Positions 5,925-13,580 of a DNA stretch of 19,582 nucleotides are shown in pieces. The first letter of the stretch is position 1; every line of letters starts with the position of its first letter. Position numbers and translations under genes: made by a program. The notes beneath the pieces were generated by a model. The model ran no database searches. It had not been told where the DNA came from and saw only the letters and a program-made list of their open reading frames with translations. Location of the stretch: the NCBI GenBank assembly GCA_003522805.1, contig DPIB01000158.1, positions 1 through 19,582 on the forward strand, in the 5' to 3' direction. This DNA is from Fervidobacterium sp. (GTDB lineage Bacteria > Thermotogota > Thermotogae > Thermotogales > Fervidobacteriaceae).

Positions 5925-8639
5925 GTGATAGGAAAAGAATTATGCAATATTCTTATAGAAATCTTCGAAAGCAATAAATTTCCTGCTGATTCTGAAAAGA
6001 TAACAAAAGATATTACTTCTTTTATAGGTGTTGACAAATTCTCCATAGCGATATTCGAACAGGGTAAAGATGCTTACAGAGTGCTCTTGGGTAATTATCT
6101 TCCGCTGTTTAGTAAAATATCATCCAAAATGCTGGATGGGAACAATTCTCTATCCAAAGTGGTGTTAGAGGAAACTGATAGCACCGATACATCCGAGGCA
6201 TATGCAGTCAAATTGCGGTACATAAACAAAGAGATTGACCAAATCACGGGAGCTTTTATTACCAACACAAAACCTACTAACCTTTCCAATTTTCAAGAAC
6301 TGATGGATTTACTAAGTTGTTTTCTTTGGCTTATTCCTTCATATGAGAAATCAAAAGTGTATCTTGAGAAATATAGATCTTTGTGGATGCTAACGACTGT
6401 ATTTGAAAACAGCCAGAACTCTGCTCAATTGCTCAGAGCGTTCCTGACAATCTTCTCCGATATTATAGAAGCAGAGTTAATTGGAGTTGTGAACTTATCC
6501 GGCGAAGAAGTGGACATTCTAAGATATGTAACTAGGAAAAGGGAATTTGAACGAGTTAAATTGAGAACATCAGAAATTTCCGACGATACCATGAGGTATT
6601 TCCGAGGCTCAGATAAAGTAGTTTACAAACCTCAAGGGTTAGAAGAAATACTTGGCTCGAAAATTATGTCCGCAATGGTTATTCCTAGTGACATAGGCTG
6701 GTTTGTCTTCGCAAACAAAAAAGAAAGCAACATCTACAGCCAAACAAAATCTTTTGACTCAATGGACCTTGATATCGCAAAAGATTCGATAAACAGATTT
6801 CTCCTAGCAAAGGGACGGATCGAATTCGATGTAAAACTGGGCGAAGAAATAGAAAAATTGAGACGATTACAATCGAGGTATGAATTGCTTATAGAAGATC
6901 AAAAGGATCAAATCAAGAAAATGAATGCCGTTCATTACATAAGCCAAGCCATACGCACGATGTACAGTGTGAAAAATGTCTATAAGGCACTGCTGCTTGG
7001 GTTGACATCTGGGCGACTATTGGGATATAACAGAGCACTGTTGTTAGTATACGATGACAAAAAAGACGTGATGTTAGGTAAAGCTTGGCTCGGTCCTGAA
7101 AGTGATAATGTGGAGAATGATTGGAAAAAGGCCAACCAGAGAGCTATGAGATATTCCGATGTGGTGCAGTACCTGAGAGAAGAATCGATGACCATGGAAC
7201 TGAACAATCAACTCACTCAGGTGATAGAAAATAAAATATTTCCCTATAAATCCCATCCAATCTTAGAAAGGTGCGTACTTAGAAGAAAGATATTTGTCGC
7301 AAATGAAAGAATACTCAATACGATGGGAATGGAAGCTATGGACTTAGTAAATCTATTAGGTACGAAAAACTTTGCGGTCATTCCGCTAGTTGGTAGAGAA
7401 GGCGTCTTTGGTGTTGTCATAATCGACAATTATTTCACTGGAAAGCCAATAAAAGAGAGTGATATTGAGATTTTCAAAATTCTTTCAGACAGCGCTGGAC
7501 TTGCAGTTGAGACTGCTTTGAATTATGAAGAACTCAGAAACAAAACGATGTCTCTTGAGCGTCAAAAAAGCCTAATAGAATATCTTAGAGAATTTTCAGA
7601 TTCGGTGCTCCAGAACATGTCATCTGCTATAATTGTCCTGGATAAAGAAGGTAAAGTAACTGAATGGAACAAGAAAGCGGAAATGTATTTTGAAAGAACA
7701 AAAGAGCAAATGATGGGTACTGAACTGAAAATCCTCGGCACAGAATTTGAAGATATCGAAGAGATGTCTTTCCAAAGCATGAGAATAAAAGAAGAAATCA
7801 CTCTCAGTAACTACTTGATACAGATAATGGGGAGGGAAAGATATTATGACATAAGAATAACGCCATTTTGGGATAGTGAAAAAATAGTACTTAGAGGTGT
7901 TATAATTACATTAGATGATGTTACGGATCGAGTCAACTTAGAAAAAGAAAGGAAAAAACAAGAAAAATTAGCAGTACTTGGTGAAATGGCAGCAAGGGTA
8001 GCTCATGAATTGAGGAATCCTATTTCTGTGCTTGGAGGATTTATAAAACGTCTAGAGAAAAATATAGATGTTCCAGAAGCAAGGGCTAGGTACGTGAAAA
8101 TAATATCTGATGAAATACTGAGACTAGAACAAATTGTAAATGAGACTCTTGATTTTAGCAAGGAGCCTCGTTCCCTTGAGTTCACTATCTTCAACATAAA
8201 CAAACTTATAAACGATGTCTACATACTCATGGAGGAAAAGATAAAAGAGAAGAACATACTCTTTTCATTTGAAAAAGATGCCGAAGAAATACCTGTTTCA
8301 GCAGAATATTCAAGGATAAAACAGGTTGTGATAAATCTATTACAAAATGCAATTGAAGCTACACCAAACAATGGAAAGGTACTTGTGGAAACAAGGATAG
8401 GACTAGAGAAGATAATAATCTCCTTTTGGAACGAAGGAATACCTATGGATAAAGAAACCACAGACAAGCTCTTTGTTCCGTTCTTTACTACAAAAGTATA
8501 TGGCACTGGGTTAGGATTAGCTATATGTAAGAAAATAATAGAAGATGAGCATAAGGGAAAGATATATCACGAATCAACGGAAGATGGTAACAAATTTGTC
8601 ATTGAACTACCTAGAAGCCTGAATGATACAAATATCTAG
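5925..8639 (+). CDS. Soluble multi-GAF/PAS sensor histidine kinase
   Basis: A 904-residue cytoplasmic sensor kinase with no membrane helix or signal peptide. The order is two GAF-like regions (about 1-150 and 155-298), a charged coiled coil (about 299-342), a third GAF domain (about 345-545), a PAS domain (about 555-670), a HisKA dimerization helix and a HATPase_c domain. The phospho-acceptor is H694 in AHELRNPI. The N-box Asn is N808 (LLQNAIEA), FVPFFTTK and GTGLGLAI (from 860) form the F and G2 boxes. The D-x-G-x-G box reads NEGIP, so the usual Asp is replaced. The arrangement resembles NtrB/AtoS-type kinases. No receiver-domain gene lies nearby. GTG at 5925 is chosen over GTG at 5916 because AAGGAG (5911-5916) overlaps the latter and lies eight bases before the former. 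Ligand and partner are unknown. Confidence 0.88.
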   Translation: MIGKELCNILIEIFESNKFPADSEKITKDITSFIGVDKFSIAIFEQGKDAYRVLLGNYLPLFSKISSKMLDGNNSLSKVVLEETDSTDTSEAYAVKLRYINKEIDQITGAFITNTKPTNLSNFQELMDLLSCFLWLIPSYEKSKVYLEKYRSLWMLTTVFENSQNSAQLLRAFLTIFSDIIEAELIGVVNLSGEEVDILRYVTRKREFERVKLRTSEISDDTMRYFRGSDKVVYKPQGLEEILGSKIMSAMVIPSDIGWFVFANKKESNIYSQTKSFDSMDLDIAKDSINRFLLAKGRIEFDVKLGEEIEKLRRLQSRYELLIEDQKDQIKKMNAVHYISQAIRTMYSVKNVYKALLLGLTSGRLLGYNRALLLVYDDKKDVMLGKAWLGPESDNVENDWKKANQRAMRYSDVVQYLREESMTMELNNQLTQVIENKIFPYKSHPILERCVLRRKIFVANERILNTMGMEAMDLVNLLGTKNFAVIPLVGREGVFGVVIIDNYFTGKPIKESDIEIFKILSDSAGLAVETALNYEELRNKTMSLERQKSLIEYLREFSDSVLQNMSSAIIVLDKEGKVTEWNKKAEMYFERTKEQMMGTELKILGTEFEDIEEMSFQSMRIKEEITLSNYLIQIMGRERYYDIRITPFWDSEKIVLRGVIITLDDVTDRVNLEKERKKQEKLAVLGEMAARVAHELRNPISVLGGFIKRLEKNIDVPEARARYVKIISDEILRLEQIVNETLDFSKEPRSLEFTIFNINKLINDVYILMEEKIKEKNILFSFEKDAEEIPVSAEYSRIKQVVINLLQNAIEATPNNGKVLVETRIGLEKIIISFWNEGIPMDKETTDKLFVPFFTTKVYGTGLGLAICKKIIEDEHKGKIYHESTEDGNKFVIELPRSLNDTNI

Positions 8640-8670
8640 GAAGACGAAAGAAAACAGGAGGAGTTTTATA

Positions 8671-9021
8671 ATGATGGAGATCATGCTAAAGGCAAAGATC
8701 CATATGGCTAGTGTAATTGAAAAGGAGATAAACTATGAAGGAAGTATTGGAATAGATGAAGAAATACTAGAAATTACCGGCATAAAAATCAACGAAATGG
8801 TTGTAGTTTCAGACGTAAACAATGGTAACAGATTAATCACATATGTAATTCCAGAACCTAGGGGGAGCAAAAAGATATCTCTGAACGGTGCGGCAGCAAG
8901 ACTTGTTGAAAAGGGAGATAGAATAATAATAATGGCGTTTTCCATGTATCAGACAGGTGAGTACAGCAAACCAAAGATAGTCATACTAGATGAAGATAAC
9001 AACATAAAAGAAATTAGATAG
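8671..9021 (+). CDS. panD: Aspartate 1-decarboxylase (pyruvoyl type)
   Basis: Makes beta-alanine from L-aspartate for pantothenate and CoA synthesis. The 116-residue proenzyme cleaves itself between G24 and S25 (YEGSI), turning Ser25 into the pyruvoyl group. Known functional residues are present: K9 and H11 (KAKIH), Y22, the Arg and Tyr in NGNRLITY, and NGAAAR. ATG at 8671 follows AGGAGGAG (8656-8662 region) by about eight bases and puts the cleavage site at the classical position 24/25. It sits 31 bases after the kinase gene and 44 before the FapA-like gene, so the three are probably cotranscribed. No panB or panC is present in the window. Confidence 0.95.
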   Translation: MMEIMLKAKIHMASVIEKEINYEGSIGIDEEILEITGIKINEMVVVSDVNNGNRLITYVIPEPRGSKKISLNGAAARLVEKGDRIIIMAFSMYQTGEYSKPKIVILDEDNNIKEIR

Positions 9022-9065
9022 CCATACTAGTTTGATATCATCGATTAAATCTGAGGTGGGGTTAG

Positions 9066-10448
9066 ATGAACGTATCCATAACAACGTCTCCCGATAAAAT
9101 GGAGGCGTACATAAAGATAACGGACAGACTTCCAGAAGAAGTTGTTGAGCTTGAAAAGATAATGGAGGCGATAAGAAACGCAAAAATAGTGCATGGAATA
9201 GACTATGATGCATTAAAATTTTTGTGTAGCAGTCCTGTTGATAACTCACCAGTGCTTTTCGCCCATGGGGATCTCCCAAAAGACGGTGAAGATGGCCGAA
9301 TCGTCTTTGAAATTACTGAAAGTACTACTTCAAAGACCACATCTGGTAATCGTGTTGATTTTCGTGAATTTCCGGTACAGAAAAGGATAATAGTTAAAAG
9401 TGGCCAAAAGATAGCATCTATCTTGCCACCAACTGAAGGAGTACCAGGTAAGAACGTGTATGGTGAACCCATGCCTGCCAAGAGAGGTAATGAGGCTAAA
9501 GCTGTGCTTGGGAAGAATGTTGCAGTGAGTGAAGATGGTAGCTCTATTATAGCCACAACTGAAGGTATCCTGAGAGTTGATCTAGAAAAGGGAACAATTG
9601 AAGTTAGCGAATATCTGGAAATAGAAGGTGATATCGATTACAACACAGGGAACGTAGAATTTCCAGGAGTAATTCTTGTGAAAGGAGACGTTAAACCTGG
9701 CTTTATCGTACGCGCAAAAAGTGATATAGAAGTCAACGGAATTGTGGAAGCAGCAACTGTAATATCTTTAGAGGGTAACGTGAGAATTTCCGGAGTTAAA
9801 GGTAAAGACAAAGGGCTGATAAAAGCAAAGAAAAATGTGCACGTTAAATATGCTGAAGCAGTAACTATTGAGGCGGAAAACCTCTATTTCGAGACGAATT
9901 TGCTGAATTGTACTGTAAGAGTTACAAACTCCATTATCGGAAACAGAGGACGTAGTGCGATCATGGGTGGTGAATGCGTGGCAGCAATAAAAATCGAGGC
10001 AGATGAAATAGGATCAAATTTTGGGATTAACACATATCTTGAAGTCGGTATAAACCCATACATACGAGAAGAGATAAAACTACTGAGGGCACAAATAGAA
10101 ATCGATAAGACAAGCATTCAAAAGCTCATATCTATAGTCAAACAGTACAAAGAACTTAAGGAAAAAGGCGCAGAAATTCCCCCAGAACGTGAGGAACAAT
10201 TCTCCAAAACAACTAAAACACTTATAAATCTCAGAAACCAGCTCGAAACGAACTTGGCTAAGCTCAATGAGTTGGAAGAAAGAGTACAAAAGATGCGCTT
10301 CGATTCTCAGATCATTGCTCGCAAGATGCTCTATCAAGGAGTAGAGGTTGTTATATATAATTCACGATATTATGCTGAAATACCACTACAAAAGGTAGTT
10401 TTGAAATACGATGGAGAGAAAATTGTTGCTGGTGGGTATGCCGGATAA
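9066..10448 (+). CDS. FapA/DUF342-family protein
   Basis: A 460-residue protein of the DUF342 family, also called flagellar assembly protein A. The N-terminal region (about 1-165) carries the family pattern GVPGKNVYGEPMPAKRG around residues 127-142. A middle part (about 170-330) is made of repeated short beta strands with Gly turns (GDIDYNTGNVEFPGVILV, KGDVKPGF, EVNGIVEAATV), as in the family's right-handed beta helix. A charged coiled coil (about 335-420) precedes a short beta tail ending GGYAG. There is no signal peptide or membrane helix, so it is cytoplasmic. Some family members are tied to flagellar assembly or polymer export, but no flagellar gene is in the window. The start ATG follows GAGGTGGGG. 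Confidence 0.85.
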   Translation: MNVSITTSPDKMEAYIKITDRLPEEVVELEKIMEAIRNAKIVHGIDYDALKFLCSSPVDNSPVLFAHGDLPKDGEDGRIVFEITESTTSKTTSGNRVDFREFPVQKRIIVKSGQKIASILPPTEGVPGKNVYGEPMPAKRGNEAKAVLGKNVAVSEDGSSIIATTEGILRVDLEKGTIEVSEYLEIEGDIDYNTGNVEFPGVILVKGDVKPGFIVRAKSDIEVNGIVEAATVISLEGNVRISGVKGKDKGLIKAKKNVHVKYAEAVTIEAENLYFETNLLNCTVRVTNSIIGNRGRSAIMGGECVAAIKIEADEIGSNFGINTYLEVGINPYIREEIKLLRAQIEIDKTSIQKLISIVKQYKELKEKGAEIPPEREEQFSKTTKTLINLRNQLETNLAKLNELEERVQKMRFDSQIIARKMLYQGVEVVIYNSRYYAEIPLQKVVLKYDGEKIVAGGYAG

Positions 10449-10490
10449 TAACTAACAACGAACGATGACATGTGAGGAGGTATACTTAAT

Positions 10491-11351
10491 ATGGTCAAGA
10501 TCAAAATCCAGCCAAAGCTCAGACCAATCATTTGGGGGAATTTGGAAATAAACGAACTATTCAACTTTCAATCGGAATTACCTATTGGGGAAGTATGGCT
10601 CCTCTCTGGGCATGAACTATACGAAACGGTTATGGAAAATGGAAAGATGGTTAATGAATATGGTGAATCCATATACGATGGCAAATATCCAAAATTTCCA
10701 CTACTCATAAAACTTGTATCGACGAATCAATGGCTCAGTGTTCAAGTGCATCCAGACGATGCATTTGCGCAGCAGATTGAACACGAACCTTGGGGAAAGA
10801 GCGAGGCTTGGTACTTTTTGGAAGACGGAGAATTTGCCATATGTGAAGATGTAGAAAAAATGAAACAACTCATCGAACAAGACAGATTATCACAAATGGA
10901 AGACACATTAAACTTTGTTAAAGTCAAAAAAGGCACTTTTGTTTACTTACCCGCAGGTACTGTCCATGCACTGGGACCGAACAGCACCGTCATCGAAGTC
11001 CAACAAACATCCGATCTCACGTACAGAATATACGACTGGGGCAGACCACGCGAAGTACACCTAAGCAAAGCAATTCAAGTCGCAAAGCAAGTAAAGGCTT
11101 CAGAAATCGTATTCGAGCACACCAATTGCTTAAAGACTCCATATTTCACCATGCAAATTGTGGATAAATCAAATAGAGATGACAGCCTCTCTGATTTGAT
11201 GGCATCTAAATTACTCGTTTCAATCCCAACCGAATTGTCCCCAGATTTTTGTGCATCGGTAATCGAAAAAGAAGAAAAGGAAAGTGCACAGGAACTTTCT
11301 AAACTCTTGTCCGAAGATTCGCCAAGTATAGTTGTATCGAATTTTATTTAA
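10491..11351 (+). CDS. manA: Mannose-6-phosphate isomerase, class I
   Basis: Interconverts mannose-6-phosphate and fructose-6-phosphate. The 286-residue, short-type cupin enzyme shows the four zinc ligands: Q85 and H87 in VQVHPDD, E105 in GKSEAWYF and H159 in PAGTVHALG. The active-site Arg motif YDWGR lies at 181-185. The first residues (KIQPKLRPIIWGN) match the usual 'P....iWGG' opening. The ATG at 10491 follows GAGGAGGT with normal spacing. It is 18 bases ahead of the Crp/Fnr-type gene, suggesting that regulator and enzyme are made together. The C-terminal 80 residues are weakly conserved in appearance. Together with pgi this links mannose and glucose to fructose-6-phosphate. Confidence 0.92.
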   Translation: MVKIKIQPKLRPIIWGNLEINELFNFQSELPIGEVWLLSGHELYETVMENGKMVNEYGESIYDGKYPKFPLLIKLVSTNQWLSVQVHPDDAFAQQIEHEPWGKSEAWYFLEDGEFAICEDVEKMKQLIEQDRLSQMEDTLNFVKVKKGTFVYLPAGTVHALGPNSTVIEVQQTSDLTYRIYDWGRPREVHLSKAIQVAKQVKASEIVFEHTNCLKTPYFTMQIVDKSNRDDSLSDLMASKLLVSIPTELSPDFCASVIEKEEKESAQELSKLLSEDSPSIVVSNFI

Positions 11352-11369
11352 TTATTAAAAGGTGGATAT

Positions 11370-12062
11370 ATGAAAAACGAAGAAGTAGAACGCATTGCTC
11401 ATTCATTATTGCAATGCGCATGTTTTGAAAGTGTCAATTCACAGCTCATAATCGAACTTGTTAGACTTGGACATACTGAGCACTACGAACCAAAAGAAAT
11501 AATCAGGACACGCGGAGAAGAGTGCAATGAGACACTCTTTTTGGTTGATGGAGAGGCATTTGGTCTATTCACAAATCCAGATGGCCGAGTCCTCCAGATA
11601 GACCATATGTTTGCACCAAAACTTTTGGCATCTGCCACGATGTTCTCCAGCCATTCTAAATATCCCGTAGACGTTGAATCTGCAAGTGAATCTCTGTTCC
11701 TATCTATACCAAAAGAACAGTTCATCAAATTCCTTATGAAAGATGAAACCTTACTCAAAAACTTCTTACAGTACATCAGTAACTCGTTTGAATTCGTCAC
11801 CGACAGATTCTACGAGATCACCATGAAAAACTTGGTGCAAAAGGTCTGTGCATACTTATGTCAACTGATGGACCAAGCAAATGACGTAGTCGTAACCATG
11901 GACATGACGAAAGAAGAACTTGCAAGAGAATTCGGTGCAACACGTCCCGCACTGTCGAGAGTTTTTACAGAGCTTGAAAAACTCGGTGTCATCGAAACAG
12001 AGGGGAAAAAGGTCAAAATAATCGACCAACGATACGTTAGAGATTATGCATACATGCATTAG
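11370..12062 (+). CDS. Crp/Fnr-family transcription regulator
   Basis: A 230-residue regulator with an N-terminal cyclic-nucleotide-binding-like beta roll (about 15-125), a long dimerization helix (about 125-165) and a C-terminal winged helix with the recognition segment TKEELAREFGATRPALSRVFTELEKLGVI split over about residues 178-206. The classical cAMP-contact motif (RPGE...RSA) is not present; the equivalent region reads RTRGEECNETLFLVDGEA. There is no Fnr-type N-terminal cysteine cluster: only two Cys near 17-19 and one near 52. So neither cAMP nor an iron-sulfur cluster can be assumed as ligand. It is 18 bases behind manA. A 480-base non-coding gap follows, so this is the last gene of its unit. 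Confidence 0.9.
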   Translation: MKNEEVERIAHSLLQCACFESVNSQLIIELVRLGHTEHYEPKEIIRTRGEECNETLFLVDGEAFGLFTNPDGRVLQIDHMFAPKLLASATMFSSHSKYPVDVESASESLFLSIPKEQFIKFLMKDETLLKNFLQYISNSFEFVTDRFYEITMKNLVQKVCAYLCQLMDQANDVVVTMDMTKEELAREFGATRPALSRVFTELEKLGVIETEGKKVKIIDQRYVRDYAYMH

Positions 12063-12438
12063 GGTAGTAACCCATCCATACTGGGATTGACTTCGACCTA
12101 AGTCCTCCTCCACAAGTTAATAGTCCACTTATCATAAGCTATTCCCATCTCCAATATCCCACCCAAAGTATTTGTTATAACCTCGGTAATGTCTTATTAA
12201 CGCACAAAGTGAATTATTAGTTCATACGGGTATTCAATGGCGAATTTGCATGTGGTGACTGTGAGTCAAAAAGAGGCAGTCGCTTTTTTATTCACTTAAT
12301 GAAAAACACACTATTTGTGCTGAGTGCATTTATCAAGTATATGTTAAGTAAAGCTTAGATATATTGTGTAAATCAAAGCAATTTAGCTGTAAGTTTAATC
12401 TGCTGGATGTTATGAAACGTTTTACAAAATTTTGGGGT
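12063..12438. other. Non-coding gap between the Crp/Fnr gene and the sugar operon
   Basis: No convincing reading frame is seen on either strand. Right after the regulator stop there are small overlapping hairpins (GGGT-AGTA-ACCC at about 12062-12073, CCCA/TGGG across 12071-12085, GACTT/AAGTC around 12089-12104). A terminator follows at 12255. From 12300 the sequence is very AT-rich. TGAAACGTTTTACA at 12413-12426 contains the palindrome AAACGTTT and resembles a LacI/CcpA-type operator, though it does not fit the catabolite-response consensus register. Confidence 0.4.
12255..12289 (+). terminator. Intrinsic terminator
   Basis: GTGACTG (12255-12261) pairs with CAGTCGC (12277-12283) through seven pairs including one G-T, with a 15-base loop, followed by TTTTTT (12284-12289). 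It is the only good terminator after the Crp/Fnr gene, about 190 bases behind its stop, so either that transcript has a long tail or a separate small transcript ends here. Confidence 0.65.
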
Positions 12439-12467
12439 TTGGGAAATGGAGTATAGAGTTGTAGAAT
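12439..12467 (+). promoter_or_regulatory. Promoter candidate of the aminosugar operon
   Basis: TTGGGA (12439-12444) and TAGAAT (12462-12467) are separated by 17 bases. They match the sigma-70-type consensus at four and five of six positions. The predicted start of transcription, about 12474, falls inside the left arm of the operator-like palindrome just downstream. Confidence 0.45.
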
Positions 12468-12469
12468 GC

Positions 12470-12509
12470 AGTTAGTTGATTGATGCAAGCAACTAACTAC
12501 CCAACTAAC
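12470..12509 (+). promoter_or_regulatory. Operator candidate for the ROK repressor
   Basis: AGTTAGTTG (12470-12478) and CAACTAACT (12490-12498) form a perfect 9-bp inverted repeat with an 11-base spacer. A third half-site, CAACTAAC, lies at 12502-12509, in direct orientation to the second and 12 bases on. The arm sequence and spacing resemble XylR-type ROK operators (TTAGTTT...AAACTAA). The position, at the predicted transcription start and 35-70 bases before the ROK gene, fits autoregulation of the whole operon. Confidence 0.6.
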
Positions 12510-12542
12510 ACTTATCTTCATCTTTAGCTTAGGAGTGATGTT

Positions 12543-13580
12543 ATGATGACTGAGTCTGTAAAAGAGATCATGTATTTTACTTGGAAGAATAGGACTGTCA
12601 CAGCCAAGGATATATCCGACAACTTGAAACTTGAAAAATCTACCGTTTCAAGGGCTATAAATAGGCTAAAATCAGTAAATCTCATCCTACCAACAAAAGA
12701 ACTCTCACCGTCCGCACTAGGGGGGCGCAAGACTATTGTGTATGGATTCAACAAAGAAAAGGGATACGTTCTCGGACTGTCAATTGAGCAAGACGGAATT
12801 GAATATGTAAAGACCAACCTCTTTGGGGAAGTTGTGGAAAAGAAGCGGATTTCCAGAAAGATCACTTCACAAAACATACATACGGGGATTTCGGAGATCA
12901 TTGGGGCCAAAAGAGATATAATCGCTGTTGGTATTTCTATCCCAGGGATCGTGAAAGAGAACAAGGTTATTTATTCTGAGGCACTAGCTTTGCACGATTT
13001 CGACGTCGTTGGAAATTTGGATACTGATATTCCAATTTTTGTTGAAAAGGATGCTATTTGTGGTGGAATAAGATACTCTTTTGAAAAATCAAAGGTCTTG
13101 TATTTTCAGCTTTCCGTACCTTATTTTGTCAACGAGCCGGTAGGATTCGGTGCTGGATTGATAATCGACGGTAAACCGTATTATGGCTCGAACAACTTGG
13201 CTGGTGAATCAAAATTGGACAAGTGCATATGTAAAAAGAAGATTCCGTTCGATGATCTCAGAGAAGAAGATATGGACCCAGTTGTATTCGAGAAATTTCT
13301 AGACGAAGTTTCAAAAAGAATAGGAATCATAGCTAGTATCTTCGATCCAGAAATCCTAGCAATAGGTGGAAACATAACATCCCTTCCATGTATTTCCAAA
13401 CTCGTTGATCATGTAAAAGAGCACATCTACTTAATCGAAAAAAGAAATATGGAAATATTCTTGGAAAACGGTTTTGAGTTTGTCAACGCAAAAGGCGCAG
13501 CAATCAATTCTCTCATCAAAGTTTTTACCGATGAATACTTAGTAAACTACTTCTATAAGAAGGTGGCACAGAATGGATAA
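12543..13580 (+). CDS. ROK-family transcriptional repressor of the aminosugar operon
   Basis: A 345-residue regulator with an N-terminal winged helix (about 4-65; TAKDISDNLKLEKSTVSRAI is the helix-turn-helix) fused to a ROK sugar-kinase-like domain. GFGAGLIIDGKPYYGSNNLA (about 200) is the typical ROK glycine-rich segment. The kinase Asn-Asp pair reads KDA rather than NDA, and the zinc motif usually written C-x-C-x4-GC-x-E is degenerate (KCICKKK), so it should sense a sugar without phosphorylating it and may lack the structural zinc. ATG at 12543 follows AGGAG by seven bases. Its end overlaps the GH3 gene by eight bases. From memory, Thermotoga maritima TM0808 occupies the same place in a chitobiose/GlcNAc cluster, so GlcNAc-related effectors are likely but inferred. 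Confidence 0.88.
   Translation: MMTESVKEIMYFTWKNRTVTAKDISDNLKLEKSTVSRAINRLKSVNLILPTKELSPSALGGRKTIVYGFNKEKGYVLGLSIEQDGIEYVKTNLFGEVVEKKRISRKITSQNIHTGISEIIGAKRDIIAVGISIPGIVKENKVIYSEALALHDFDVVGNLDTDIPIFVEKDAICGGIRYSFEKSKVLYFQLSVPYFVNEPVGFGAGLIIDGKPYYGSNNLAGESKLDKCICKKKIPFDDLREEDMDPVVFEKFLDEVSKRIGIIASIFDPEILAIGGNITSLPCISKLVDHVKEHIYLIEKRNMEIFLENGFEFVNAKGAAINSLIKVFTDEYLVNYFYKKVAQNG

Noticed and set aside
8986..9556. Minus-strand open frames across panD and the FapA-like gene
   Set aside because: They are antisense to well-recognised genes, lack start signals and have unlikely residue composition.
12413..12426. TGAAACGTTTTACA as a CcpA-type catabolite response element
   Set aside because: The central CG is one base out of register with the consensus and the dyad is imperfect; kept only as a note in the gap description.
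12333..12521. Minus-strand open frame of 62 codons in the long gap
   Set aside because: It covers the predicted promoter and operator, has no convincing Shine-Dalgarno and its composition does not look like a protein.
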